This document shows positions 1 to 8,755 of a stretch of DNA of 64,000 nt, piece after piece. The stretch's first letter is position 1; each line of letters starts with the position of its first letter. The translations under genes were made by a program, and so were the position numbers. Source of the stretch: Myxococcales bacterium (lineage in GTDB: Bacteria; Myxococcota_A; Polyangia; Polyangiales; Polyangiaceae); NCBI GenBank assembly GCA_903642325.1, contig CAHJWM010000013.1, positions 47,010 to 111,009 of the forward strand. Reading direction: 5' to 3'. The notes under the pieces are model-generated. The model was not told the origin of the DNA and ran no database searches. It worked only from the letters and a program-made list of their open reading frames with translations.

Positions 1-1
1 C

Positions 2-94
2 GAAAGCAAGCCCGGCGCTGTAGCCAAAGCCACCGAGGCCAAGGCCCCGAGCGCCAAGTCTGCCGACAAGAAATCGACTGGCGGAAAGGCCTAG
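2..94 (+). CDS. C-terminal end of an unknown Lys/Ala-rich protein (partial)
   Basis: An open frame enters from the left edge and ends at a TAG at 92-94. The 30 visible residues are almost only Ala, Lys, Ser, Gly, Glu and Pro, a low-complexity basic tail as found at the end of histone-like, ribosome-associated or TonB-like proteins. The frame choice rests on clean GC-rich codons up to the stop. No domain is visible, so no function can be given. It converges on the kinase gene that ends at 151. Confidence 0.5.
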   Translation, partial: ESKPGAVAKATEAKAPSAKSADKKSTGGKA

Positions 95-106
95 CGCCTC
101 GCCGCT

Positions 107-122
107 GACGCGCCGGCGCGTC
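107..122. terminator. 16-bp perfect palindrome between convergent genes
   Basis: GACGCGCCGGCGCGTC is self-complementary and lies between the stop at 94 and the converging kinase stop at 151. It could fold into a short GC hairpin on either transcript. There is no T-run on either side, so intrinsic termination is only a possibility. Confidence 0.25.
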
Positions 123-150
123 GTACTGGGCGGCGCGCGGGGCGCGTCGC

Positions 151-1587
151 TCAGTGTGGAATGATGCCGCCGATGTAAGCGCTAATGGCACCGGCGACGA
201 CGACCAGCAGCACGACCACCGCGATCAAGCCGTTCTTGTTTGCACCCGTTGGGTATTGTTCTTCGGCGATCGCGGGCCCCGATGGCTGCGGGCGCGTAGC
301 AAGCGGGTCGAGTCGCGGGGTGGCGATTGGCGTGCTCGAAGTCGCGGCTGGAAACTCCGAACGGTGTCGCCCGGAGAGCGAGTCATCTTCGAGCGCCGCT
401 AAGTTACCGAGCTCGAAGGAGTCGCCCGAAGGCGCGCTTTGAGCCGCGCCCTTTCCCAGCTCGCCGAAGTCGTCGGCCCAGCCTTGTACACTTTGAAAAG
501 ACCCGAGGTGGAGCGGCGCGGACCCCTGGCCCGGCGTGGAGGCTAGCCCGGACGCGGCAGCGGCCGCCGCTGCCTCTTCCTCCAGTGAGGTGAACTCGAA
601 CAGCGCTTGGTCGATCAGCAAGCCGATGATCGACCCGCGATCGTAGGTGACACGGCGCTTTTTGTCCTCTCGTTCGAGCCGGATCGGCTCGACGAGCTGC
701 GCGATGTCGAAGGACGAAACGGCGCGGCCAGTATGGAACAGCATATTGTTCAAATCCCGGCCGAAGTCGCGGGCGGTCTGATAACGAGCCGCCGGGTCGC
801 CGGCCAAGGAACGCAAGAGCACTCGTTCGAGCTCGGTCGACACTTTCGGATTGATCTGACGAATCGAGGGCACCTTGGCCTGCTGAACCATGCGCACCGT
901 CTCGAGATCGGTGTCGCCCATGAACAAGCGACGGCCAGCGAGGAGCTCCCACAAGATGATGCCGACGGCGAAGATGTCGGTCTTGGCGTCGACCGGCAGG
1001 CCTTGCGCCGCCTCCGGAGACAAGTAACTGAATTTGCCCTTGATGATGCCCGGCTCGCTCTTCTCGAGCTGGCTGTTGGCTTTCGCCAACCCGAAGTCCA
1101 CGATCTTGACTTCGCCGAAGCGCGTGATGAGCACGTTGGGCGGCGACATGTCGCGGTGCACGATATGCAGGCTGTCGCCATTGTTGTCAGTGAGCTCGTG
1201 CGCGTACGAGAGCCCCTCGCAGATGCGCACGCAAATTAGGCAAGCTTCTTCGACAGGAAAGGGCGTGCCCGACTTTTTGCGATGCTCGATGACGCCCTTC
1301 AAATCGGCGCCGTCGACGTACTCCATGACGATGAAGTAGGTGTTGTCACCGACGCCGATATCGAAGACTTGCACGCAGTTCGAATGAGAAAGCTGAGCAC
1401 TGACTCGGGCCTCGTCCAAAAACATGCCGATGAATTGCTTCTTCTCGGACAAATGCGGGAGAACGCGCTTGATGGCGACGGTCTTCTTGAACCCCTCGAG
1501 CCCGGCGCTTTCGGCGCGAAAGACCTCGGCCATACCGCCGGAGGCAATTTTCTCGAGCACTCTGTAGCGCTGCTGTTGCTGAGCCAT
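151..1587 (-). CDS. Membrane-anchored Ser/Thr protein kinase (Hanks type)
   Basis: A 478-residue eukaryote-like kinase with its catalytic domain in residues 8-290. Visible motifs are a Gly-rich loop (ASGGMAEVF), catalytic Lys40 in VAIK, Glu59 in helix C, HRD at 144-146 followed by MSPPN, DFG at 164-166 and an SPE motif near 190. The usual Lys two residues after the catalytic Asp is Ser, as in many myxobacterial kinases. A poly-Ala and Ser/Pro-rich linker leads to one transmembrane helix at about 453-473, so the kinase domain should face the cytoplasm with almost nothing outside. I chose ATG 1585-1587 over the upstream frame start at 1629 because the kinase fold begins eight residues later and the extra residues look non-coding. 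Substrate unknown. Confidence 0.93.
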   Translation of the reverse strand: MAQQQQRYRVLEKIASGGMAEVFRAESAGLEGFKKTVAIKRVLPHLSEKKQFIGMFLDEARVSAQLSHSNCVQVFDIGVGDNTYFIVMEYVDGADLKGVIEHRKKSGTPFPVEEACLICVRICEGLSYAHELTDNNGDSLHIVHRDMSPPNVLITRFGEVKIVDFGLAKANSQLEKSEPGIIKGKFSYLSPEAAQGLPVDAKTDIFAVGIILWELLAGRRLFMGDTDLETVRMVQQAKVPSIRQINPKVSTELERVLLRSLAGDPAARYQTARDFGRDLNNMLFHTGRAVSSFDIAQLVEPIRLEREDKKRRVTYDRGSIIGLLIDQALFEFTSLEEEAAAAAAASGLASTPGQGSAPLHLGSFQSVQGWADDFGELGKGAAQSAPSGDSFELGNLAALEDDSLSGRHRSEFPAATSSTPIATPRLDPLATRPQPSGPAIAEEQYPTGANKNGLIAVVVLLVVVAGAISAYIGGIIPH

Positions 1588-1695
1588 GCGGGTCCAAGTG
1601 ACAATACTAGCTCGGGGCCGAGCCCCCAAACTTCACGCTTGCCCGCGCTGGCGCGCTCGCTTGCTTCGCGCCAAAAAGCACGACATAAGCGGCCA

Positions 1696-1983
1696 ATGAG
1701 CGGTCACGGTCACGACGATGCGGACGGGGATCACGGCAGTCACGACTTGCACGAGCCGGAGACGACCTCGGACGACTTCCCAGACGACGAGCCCAGGTCG
1801 CCCGGATGGCTGCCGCTCTTGGGTGGCGCCTTGTTTTTGGCTGCAATCTTCGTCCTCGTAGTGTTCGGCGGCGAGAGTGGCTCTGGGGAAACAGGCGGGG
1901 GGAATCCTCCTGCTGCCGCGGCCTCAGGCAACCGGTTCGACCCGGCCGGGCGGCCCGCTCTTCAAGTGCCGTCGGCCGATTGA
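1696..1983 (+). CDS. Small single-pass membrane protein, His/Asp/Glu-rich N-terminus
   Basis: A 95-residue protein. Residues 1-40 are unusually rich in His, Asp and Glu (His-Gly-His-Asp type clusters). One hydrophobic helix follows at about 45-62, then a Gly/Ala/Pro-rich tail. The acidic-histidine head could bind metal ions, but this is only a guess. It is divergent from the kinase (108-bp gap) and is followed closely by a hairpin and the tRNA gene. The frame is open further upstream, antisense to the kinase, but ATG 1696 is the first start outside that gene. I recognise no family. Confidence 0.55.
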   Translation: MSGHGHDDADGDHGSHDLHEPETTSDDFPDDEPRSPGWLPLLGGALFLAAIFVLVVFGGESGSGETGGGNPPAAAASGNRFDPAGRPALQVPSAD

Positions 1984-1997
1984 GCGCGAAAGCGCTC
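1982..1997 (+). terminator. GNRA-tetraloop hairpin overlapping a stop codon
   Basis: A perfect 6-bp stem GAGCGC/GCGCTC closes a GAAA tetraloop. The first stem base lies inside the TGA stop (1981-1983) of the small membrane protein gene. GAAA loops are exceptionally stable. There is no T-run directly after it, so it may end or protect the transcript rather than be a textbook terminator. Confidence 0.4.
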
Positions 1998-2036
1998 GCC
2001 AGCACACAAGTTTATGTGTAAGTACCCGCACCTCCC

Positions 2037-2109
2037 GGGGCCGTAGCTCAGCTGGGAGAGCGCCTGACTGGCAGTCAGGAGGTCACCGGTTCGATCCCGG
2101 TCGGCTCCA
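2037..2109 (+). tRNA. tRNA-Ala (anticodon GGC)
   Basis: The 73-nt cloverleaf is complete. Acceptor stem GGGGCCG pairs with CGGCTCC (2102-2108), the D arm is GCTC/GAGC, the anticodon stem CCTGA/TCAGG encloses loop CTGGCAG with anticodon GGC, and the T loop reads TTCGATC. The third acceptor pair is G3:U70, the identity element of alanine tRNA, and position 73 is A. CCA is not encoded (CGA follows), so it must be added after transcription. An AT-richer stretch just upstream (about 2008-2022) probably holds the promoter. Confidence 0.97.
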
Positions 2110-2338
2110 CGAAGATCGAACCTCGACGGCTGCTTGCGAGCGGCCGTCGACGTTTGCGCTCAGCCAATCAAATCCGTCCGGCGCCTTGGGGAGAAGCCAG
2201 GTCATACACGGCCAGCGCGCACGAACGTTCCGGCAGGGTGCGCCGCCGTCGACGGTGAGACGTTGCCGCAGAGCGCTCATGCACGACATAGACGGGCGCG
2301 CCAAGCGACGCTAAACGTGCGGCTCCTCGAAGAGCTCC

Positions 2339-2806
2339 ATGAACGACTCGAACATCAGTGTATCTAGGCTGGCTCGGGCAGAAGCAGCGCGGCGCGAGAC
2401 CCGTCGCTTTTTCAAGTTTCTGGTCGTCGGCGGCGTGGGATTCGTGATTGACACGGGTTGTCTGAGCCTGCTGGTATTCGCCTTTTCCTTCGATCGCGTG
2501 TTGGCGAAGGGCATCGCATTCTCGATCGCCGTGGTGAACAATTTCCTATGGAACCGGTTTTGGACGTATCCAGAATCGAGGTCACGGCCAGCGCTCGCAC
2601 AGGTGGCGCTGTTCGTGTTGGTGAGCCTCGTAGGGCTTGCCATCAATTTACTCGTTTTCGGTCGAGCCGATCGACTCGCGCGCCCTTTTGTTTCGCCCGC
2701 CGTCGCGCTGTATTTCGCCCAGGCCACCGCTGTCGGCGTAGCGTTGTTTTGGAACTACGCGGCCAACCGACTCGTCACCTACCGTCACGTCGGTCTCGGT
2801 CGTTAA
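2339..2806 (+). CDS. GtrA-like small membrane protein
   Basis: This 155-residue protein has about four transmembrane helices. A basic N-terminus precedes the GtrA-family signature (RFFKFLVVGG, then FSIAVVNNFLWNRFWTY) and a second repeat ends with FWNYAANRLVTYRH. GtrA-family proteins act in the inner membrane in cell-surface polysaccharide or teichoic-acid decoration and are thought to help move polyprenyl-linked sugars. It is the first gene of the polysaccharide locus on the plus strand, 154 bp before galE. Family assignment is firm; the exact lipid-sugar is unknown. Confidence 0.87.
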   Translation: MNDSNISVSRLARAEAARRETRRFFKFLVVGGVGFVIDTGCLSLLVFAFSFDRVLAKGIAFSIAVVNNFLWNRFWTYPESRSRPALAQVALFVLVSLVGLAINLLVFGRADRLARPFVSPAVALYFAQATAVGVALFWNYAANRLVTYRHVGLGR

Positions 2807-2960
2807 TTCCCGCCGTCGCCGAGACGCGCGCAGGCGCCAAGCTCCGGCGCGGCTCGCCCCGGCCTTGCGCAGGTGCGGCGCGCCCGCCCCGTTGACGGCT
2901 TACGTGGCTGCGCGCAAAGTTCGTTGCGTCTGGCTGCAACTGGGAAAAGGAGATTGATTC

Positions 2961-3956
2961 ATGAACGTGCTCGTCACGGGAGCTTGCGGATACATCGGCT
3001 CGCACGCGGTGCGCTGCCTGCTGAAGGCGGGGCATCGCCCAATCGCGCTCGATAACCTGAGCCGCGGACATCATGAATCACTTCCGGCTGGAGTTCCTTT
3101 CGTGAAGCTCGACATTCGGGACACCGACGCACTGGCGGATGCCCTCAAGCAGCACTCCATCGAATGCGTGATGCACTTCGCAGCCTTCGCCTACGTCGGC
3201 GAGTCGGTCGAACAGCCGCTGGTCTATTACGACAACAACACACGCGGTACGCTGAGCTTGTTGCAGGCGCTGGACCGGGTGGGCGTTCGACGCCTCGTGT
3301 TCAGCTCCACCTGCGCGACGTACGGCGAACCCGAGACCATGCCGATTCACGAGCAGACTGCACAGCAGCCGATCAACCCATACGGCTGGTCCAAGCTCTT
3401 TTCGGAACGCATGTTGTTCGACTATGCCGCTTCGAAACCAACGTTTGCATTCGCCGCACTGCGCTACTTCAACGTTGCGGGCTGCTCGGCAGACGGCGCC
3501 ATCGGCGAAGATCACCACCCGGAGACTCATTTGATCCCGGTTATTCTGCAGACGAAGCTGGGCCTACGGGAAAAGGTCACCATCTTCGGCGAAGACTACC
3601 CAACGGACGACGGGACCTGCGTCCGCGACTACATACACGTCGAAGACTTGGTGGAAGCGCACGTGCAAGTCGCGGCTGTGCTCGAGCCGGGAGCAAAGCT
3701 CGTGTACAACCTCGGCATTGGGCGAGGCTATAGTGTCAAGCAGATCGTGGAAGTCGCACGGAGCGTCATCGGTGAGTTCCGCGTAGATTCCGGGCCCCGA
3801 CGCCCGGGGGATCCACCCAAGCTTTACGCAGACGCTAGCAAGATCGAGCGCGATGTCGGATGGGTCGCTCAACGCACCGACATCAGAGCCATGATCGAAA
3901 GCGCGTGGCGCTGGTTCGAGCACCACCCTCGTGGGTACGCGGCGCGCGGCGCGTGA
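2961..3956 (+). CDS. galE: UDP-glucose 4-epimerase
   Basis: A 331-residue extended short-chain dehydrogenase that interconverts UDP-glucose and UDP-galactose with tightly bound NAD. Seen directly: the NAD-binding Gly7/Gly10/Gly13 motif (VTGACGYIGSH), catalytic Ser/Thr at 115-117, and YxxxK at Tyr141/Lys145 inside NPYGWSK. Length and the C-terminal substrate loop fit GalE. A strong ribosome site (AAGGAG, about 2946-2951) precedes ATG 2961. With the two genes that follow, it supplies nucleotide sugars for the polysaccharide. Confidence 0.95.
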   Translation: MNVLVTGACGYIGSHAVRCLLKAGHRPIALDNLSRGHHESLPAGVPFVKLDIRDTDALADALKQHSIECVMHFAAFAYVGESVEQPLVYYDNNTRGTLSLLQALDRVGVRRLVFSSTCATYGEPETMPIHEQTAQQPINPYGWSKLFSERMLFDYAASKPTFAFAALRYFNVAGCSADGAIGEDHHPETHLIPVILQTKLGLREKVTIFGEDYPTDDGTCVRDYIHVEDLVEAHVQVAAVLEPGAKLVYNLGIGRGYSVKQIVEVARSVIGEFRVDSGPRRPGDPPKLYADASKIERDVGWVAQRTDIRAMIESAWRWFEHHPRGYAARGA

Positions 3957-4139
3957 AGGCCCTCGCTGAGAGCACGCTCGCCTTACGTAACGGTTAGCGG
4001 ACTCCTGCTCGCCTCGCTGAAATGCTTCTGAAATGCTCGTCTTCGAGCAACACACGCCGGCGCTCGATCGAGCAAAGGACTTCGGCCGCAGTTTGACGGC
4101 GCACTCGCTTGTGTTGTACTGGCTATAGAAGCGGCCTTC

Positions 4140-5081
4140 ATGACCAATAAAATCCTAGTCACTGGCGGCGCAGGCTTCATCGGTTCTCATCTATGTGAAC
4201 GCCTCGTGAACGCCGGCCAAGATGTCTTGTGCGTAGACAACTACTTCACCGGCTCGAAGAAGAACGTCGCACATCTACTCGACAATCCACTGTTCGAGGT
4301 CGTGCGTCACGACGTGACGATCCCGTTGTACGTCGAGGTTCAACGCATCTTCAATCTGGCATGCCCGGCGTCTCCCGTGCATTACCAGTTCGATCCCGTT
4401 CAGACGACCAAGACCAGCGTCCACGGCGCGATCAACATGCTCGGCTTGGCCAAGCGCGTCAAAGCGCGCATCCTGCAAGCATCTACTTCCGAAGTTTACG
4501 GGGACCCTGAGGTTCACCCGCAGCCGGAGTCGTACTGGGGCAAGGTCAATCCAATCGGCATCCGCAGCTGCTACGACGAGGGCAAACGCTGCGCCGAGAC
4601 CCTATTTTTCGACTACAATCGTCAGCACCAAGTCGACATCAAAGTGATGCGCATTTTCAACACGTATGGTCCGCGCATGAATCCGAACGACGGGCGCGTA
4701 GTTTCGAACTTCATCGTGCAAGCCATTCGTGGCGAAGACATCACCATCTATGGCGATGGCAAGCAGACTCGTTCGTTCTGCTACGTCGACGACCTCGTCG
4801 AAGGCATGCTGCGGTTGATGGATACCGAAAGCGGGTTCACGGGCCCGGTGAACATCGGTAATCCAGGTGAGTTTACGATGCTGGAGCTGGCCGAGAAGGT
4901 GATTCAGTTCGTCGACACCAAATCCAAAATCGTGCATCGGCCTCTGCCTCAAGATGATCCGCGTCAGCGGAAGCCCGACATTGGGCTCGCGCAATCGAAG
5001 CTCGGCTGGCAGCCGCAGGTCCAGTTGGACGACGGACTGAAAGAGACGATTTCGTATTTCCGGCGCGTCCTCGCGGCGTGA
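4140..5081 (+). CDS. uxs: UDP-glucuronate decarboxylase (UDP-xylose synthase)
   Basis: A 313-residue extended SDR close to UXS enzymes. It has the NAD motif [11 protein letters not shown], the diagnostic run [15 protein letters not shown], catalytic Tyr145 and Lys149 in SCYDEGKR, and [10 protein letters not shown]. The family oxidises UDP-glucuronate at C4, decarboxylates it and reduces the product to UDP-xylose. The gene downstream makes UDP-glucuronate, so the pair completes UDP-Glc to UDP-GlcA to UDP-Xyl. This strongly suggests xylose, or glucuronate, in the polymer. A dTDP-glucose dehydratase is less likely given the YDEGK and HPQPE motifs. Confidence 0.93.
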   Translation: MTNKILVTGGAGFIGSHLCERLVNAGQDVLCVDNYFTGSKKNVAHLLDNPLFEVVRHDVTIPLYVEVQRIFNLACPASPVHYQFDPVQTTKTSVHGAINMLGLAKRVKARILQASTSEVYGDPEVHPQPESYWGKVNPIGIRSCYDEGKRCAETLFFDYNRQHQVDIKVMRIFNTYGPRMNPNDGRVVSNFIVQAIRGEDITIYGDGKQTRSFCYVDDLVEGMLRLMDTESGFTGPVNIGNPGEFTMLELAEKVIQFVDTKSKIVHRPLPQDDPRQRKPDIGLAQSKLGWQPQVQLDDGLKETISYFRRVLAA

Positions 5082-5147
5082 AGCGACCGTCCCTCTCCCG
5101 ATTGAGCATTGTTGCAATCCGAATGAGAGTCCGGTAATTAATTTAGC

Positions 5148-6470
5148 ATGAGGTTGGTAGCGTTCGGAGTCGGCTACGTGGGTTTGGTTACCGGTACGGG
5201 GCTGAGTGAGCTCGGCCACGATGTCCTGTGTGTAGACGTGAACGCTCAGCGCGTTGCGGATCTCCATAAGGGGAAGATTCCGATCTACGAGCCAGGTCTG
5301 TCCGACCTGGTGCGTCGCAACGTGACGAGCAAACGGCTCACGTTCGAGACCCAAGTCGACGCGCCGTACAACGAAGCCGACGTTTATTTCATCGCCGTCG
5401 GAACGCCGCCGGGCGAGGACGGCTCAGCGGACGTCAGCGCCGTCTTCGCCGTCGCGAACAAGATAGTCGAGATAGCAAAGCGTCCCGCTTTAGTTGCCAT
5501 GAAGAGCACGGTACCGGTCGGCACCTGCGACAAAGTGCAAGCGATCTTGGATAACGCCAAAGTGCGGCTAGAAGTCGTGTCCAACCCCGAGTTCTTGAAA
5601 GAGGGCACGGCGGTGGAAGACTTTTTCAAGCCGGACCGCATCGTCGTCGGCGCGCGCAGTGAAGAAGCCAAGCAAAAGCTGCGCGAGCTGTACGCGCCGC
5701 TCCAGCTTTCCGGGGACCGCATGGTGATCACCGACCCTCGCTCCAGTGAGCTCATCAAGTATGCCTCCAACACGGCCTTGGCCATGCGCGTGTCGTTCAT
5801 GAACGAGCTATCGCGCCTGTGTCACGCGACCGGCGCGGATATCCATGCTGTGCGCTCTGGGATGGGCTCCGACTCACGCATCGGCCGCCGCTTTCTATAT
5901 GCGGGCCCAGGTTACGGCGGTTCTTGCTTCCCGAAGGACGTGCAAGCGCTCGCCATGCTCGGGCGTTCGCATGGCGTCGAGATGGTGCTCGCCGAGTCCA
6001 CCCACCGCGTAAACGAGGCCCAGGCTGTCTTTTTGATGTCGCTCGTCGAAGAAGGTCTGGGCGGCAATCTCGCCGGTCGCACCGTTGCGCTCTGGGGCCT
6101 TTCGTTCAAGCCGGAGACGGACGACGTGCGCGAATCACCGTCGATCAAGGTGACGGAAGCGCTGCTCTCCAAGGGCGCAAAGGTCGTCGGCCATGATCCC
6201 GAAGGCAGCGCAAACTTCGCCGCGCATTTTGGCGACCGAGTGAGGGTCACGGAGGCCGACTACGACGCCTTGGAAGGTGCCGACGCCTTGATCCTATTGA
6301 CGGAATGGCGCAGCTACCGCGCGCCGAACTTCGGTGAGATCAAGCGTCGCATGCGGTCCTCGGAGCAGCTACCCCTGCTCCTGGATTCGCGCAATATCTG
6401 GCGCCCGCAGGACATCGTCAAGGCAGGCATGCGTTATCAGGGCATTGGCATCCCGCCTTACCAAGCGTGA
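5148..6470 (+). CDS. ugd: UDP-glucose 6-dehydrogenase
   Basis: A 440-residue UDP-glucose/GDP-mannose dehydrogenase family enzyme. It carries out the NAD-dependent four-electron oxidation of UDP-glucose to UDP-glucuronate. Seen: the Rossmann motif GVGYVGLVTG at the N-terminus, NPEFLKEG, active-site Lys204 (ELIKYASN) and catalytic Cys260 in GPGYGGSCFPKD, then the C-terminal UDP-binding domain. It sits 66 bp after the UDP-xylose synthase. Its stop overlaps the next gene's start (GTGA), so the following glycosyltransferase is translationally coupled. Confidence 0.96.
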   Translation: MRLVAFGVGYVGLVTGTGLSELGHDVLCVDVNAQRVADLHKGKIPIYEPGLSDLVRRNVTSKRLTFETQVDAPYNEADVYFIAVGTPPGEDGSADVSAVFAVANKIVEIAKRPALVAMKSTVPVGTCDKVQAILDNAKVRLEVVSNPEFLKEGTAVEDFFKPDRIVVGARSEEAKQKLRELYAPLQLSGDRMVITDPRSSELIKYASNTALAMRVSFMNELSRLCHATGADIHAVRSGMGSDSRIGRRFLYAGPGYGGSCFPKDVQALAMLGRSHGVEMVLAESTHRVNEAQAVFLMSLVEEGLGGNLAGRTVALWGLSFKPETDDVRESPSIKVTEALLSKGAKVVGHDPEGSANFAAHFGDRVRVTEADYDALEGADALILLTEWRSYRAPNFGEIKRRMRSSEQLPLLLDSRNIWRPQDIVKAGMRYQGIGIPPYQA

Positions 6471-7549
6471 GCGCCAAGGTCTGCTTCTTGATGGAGCGCC
6501 AAGTGGGGATCGGGAGCGCCGCTGCGGCACTCGAGCCTTATCTGAAGGCCAAACCCGAGGTCACGTGGGCGGACATCACCTACGTCAAGGCTGGCGGTCT
6601 GATCGAAAAGATTCCGCTCCCCGGTCGAGTCGGAGGAACACTGCGCGGCTTTCTACAGTCGACCGCTGCTCTACGAAGCGGCCCATACGACGCCTTGTTC
6701 TTTTTGACTCACAACCCTGCAGTACTGCAACAACGTGCGTTGGCCCGCACGCCAACGCTGCTCTGGACCGACGTTACGCCAGCGCTACTCGACGCGCAGG
6801 CCGACCAGTATGCTCACGCCGTCGACAAGTCACGGCTAGCCCGTTTCGCGAAGCAGGGACTCGTCAAGCGCACCTTTCAGCGCGCCAAGCTCTGCGTTGG
6901 CTGGTCGGAGTGGGCTCGCGGTTCGTTCATCGAGCACTATGGCGTGCCGCGTGAACGAACGGCGGTCGTACCCCCGGGCATCGATCTTACTCGATGGCGA
7001 ATCCCCGAGGACCGCGCTCGCCGCGGTTTGCCGCGGTTACTGTTCGTTGGCGGTGATTTCGAGCGCAAAGGCGGGAAGCTGCTGCTCAAAGTCTTCCGTG
7101 AGCACCTCCGGGACAAATGCGAGCTAGACGTCGTGACCCGAGATCCGCTTGCCGAAGAGCGAGGGGTCAAGGTTCACCGAGGCCTCATGGCGGGCGGCGC
7201 CGAGCTACTCTCGTTGTATTCGGGAGCAAGCGTGTTCGTGTTGCCGACGCGGGGAGACTGCTTTTCCATTGCCTCATTGGAGGCAATGGCGATGGGCCTG
7301 CCTGTCGTCGTTTGCGACGTGGGGGGCATTTCCGAGATCGTCGAACAGAGTCAAACCGGATATCTGATCAAGCCCGATGACGGCGGCGCTTTACGGGAAG
7401 CGCTCGAGTCATTGATTGGAGACGACGAACGCCGCCTCGCGCTCGGCCAACGCGGGCGGCAGCGAGTCGAGCAACATTTCAACGCATCCTCCAACGCCAA
7501 CGAGCTACTCGCACTATTGAATCAGATCGCTCGGGAAAACAGGCCCTAG
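6467..7549 (+). CDS. GT-B glycosyltransferase, family 4-like
   Basis: A 360-residue retaining GT-B enzyme with the C-terminal donor-binding half well preserved: VVPPGID, LFVGGDFERKGG, VLPTRGDCF and the Glu-rich region SIASLEAMAMGLPVVV. Such enzymes add one sugar to the lipid-linked repeat unit on the cytoplasmic face. It starts at GTG inside the ugd stop (4-nt overlap). It is a clear paralogue of the transferase at 9920-10960: both have PPGIDLT, an LFVGGDF(E/R)RKGG block and VLPTR(G/A)DC. Sugar and linkage cannot be told from sequence. Confidence 0.9.
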   Translation: MSAKVCFLMERQVGIGSAAAALEPYLKAKPEVTWADITYVKAGGLIEKIPLPGRVGGTLRGFLQSTAALRSGPYDALFFLTHNPAVLQQRALARTPTLLWTDVTPALLDAQADQYAHAVDKSRLARFAKQGLVKRTFQRAKLCVGWSEWARGSFIEHYGVPRERTAVVPPGIDLTRWRIPEDRARRGLPRLLFVGGDFERKGGKLLLKVFREHLRDKCELDVVTRDPLAEERGVKVHRGLMAGGAELLSLYSGASVFVLPTRGDCFSIASLEAMAMGLPVVVCDVGGISEIVEQSQTGYLIKPDDGGALREALESLIGDDERRLALGQRGRQRVEQHFNASSNANELLALLNQIARENRP

Positions 7550-7561
7550 CCGACCCGTCCG

Positions 7562-8755
7562 TCACTCGGATGGCCCTTCACGTTCCGTGCGAACCCAACT
7601 AGAGGTCGGGCGAGCGGGGCGTCGAAAGCGCAGTGTCGCCTTCCAACCGACGTAGGCCGGCGCGAGGCCAAGGTCGAGCAGGCCGCGTAGCCCGGTCCTG
7701 GATACGGTCCAACCGCGTAGAACGTACAGGATGACGGCCAAGACACAGAATGAAAAGGGGCCGGCCGCAGGGGCGAGTCGCTCGGACCAAAAGGACAACA
7801 TCCCGGCACATAGTAGGCCCAGCACGGATAGAACGGCGACGCGCGACAGCGGCGGAATCAAAAGATCGAGCGCAAGGTCGATCAACACCCGATCTCGATG
7901 CGCACACCCTTTGCGAAGCAAACGAGTAGCGTTCCCTCGCACGAGGGCTCTTCGGCCTTCTTCCCAGCGCCGACGTTGCGAAGTTGCGGCTGAGGCGCTC
8001 GACACCATTTCGCCGTAAACGTGGGCTTCGTCAGTATAAAAGACTCGCTCACCTGCTTCCCCCAAGCGCAGGCCGTATTCGACGTCTTCCACGATCGAAT
8101 AGGCCTCATGTGGAACTTTGGCTAAAAGCGAGGCGCTGAAGCACATACCGTTGCCCCGTAGGCCACAGGACAATGATAGGCGCTCGCGAGCCCTCGAGCG
8201 CACGATATGGAAAGACCCAAAGGCGATCGAGATGAGCCGTGTTCGCCAAGAAGCGTTGGGATTGCGGACGGCGTAGTCCGCTTGCACTGCGTTCGCTCCC
8301 AGGTCCCGCCGCGCGGCGAACGCGCGCACTAGGTTCGGGGAGATCAGCGTGTCGGCGTCGACTACGATTACCGCGTCCACCTCCGACGGAAGCGACGAAA
8401 AAGCGAGGTGCAGAGCATAGCCTTTGCCCCGTCGTTCGGCGTCCTTGCGCTCCATCACGATGGCTCCCGCCGAGCGGGCTCGCTCGGCGGTGTCGTCTTC
8501 ACAGTTGTCGGCGACGACCACCACATCGAAGAGCGACCGAGGATAGTCGGCCTGAAGCAGACTTTGGACGGTCGCCGCGATGCAAACACTCTCGTTGTGC
8601 GCCGGAACCACGAAGCGAAAGCGCCGATGGAGGGGGGCCGACTCGACGGGTACCGGCAACTTCCCGGACAGCAAAGTAGCCAATAACAGATAGCCTGTCA
8701 TTAGCGTCACCGGAACGCTCAGCAGGAGCAAAATGTAGTTTAGAAAGACATTCAC
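7562..8755 (-). CDS. Membrane-embedded GT2 glycosyltransferase
   Basis: This 397-residue enzyme has an N-terminal membrane helix (about 5-30), a GT-A domain with VVPAHNES, VVVADNCEDD, a VVDADT metal motif, EDVEYG and QRRRW, then two or more C-terminal helices (about 290-350). The D,D,D,Q(x)xRW pattern is that of processive or bactoprenol-linked family-2 transferases. It overlaps the upstream gene by 4 nt (ATGA), so the two form an operon. It could extend a homopolymer or transfer a single sugar to a membrane acceptor. Confidence 0.88.
   Translation of the reverse strand: MNVFLNYILLLLSVPVTLMTGYLLLATLLSGKLPVPVESAPLHRRFRFVVPAHNESVCIAATVQSLLQADYPRSLFDVVVVADNCEDDTAERARSAGAIVMERKDAERRGKGYALHLAFSSLPSEVDAVIVVDADTLISPNLVRAFAARRDLGANAVQADYAVRNPNASWRTRLISIAFGSFHIVRSRARERLSLSCGLRGNGMCFSASLLAKVPHEAYSIVEDVEYGLRLGEAGERVFYTDEAHVYGEMVSSASAATSQRRRWEEGRRALVRGNATRLLRKGCAHRDRVLIDLALDLLIPPLSRVAVLSVLGLLCAGMLSFWSERLAPAAGPFSFCVLAVILYVLRGWTVSRTGLRGLLDLGLAPAYVGWKATLRFRRPARPTSSWVRTEREGPSE

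Noticed and set aside
607..1239. 210-codon plus-strand open frame
   Set aside because: Antisense to the Ser/Thr kinase, with no recognisable domain.
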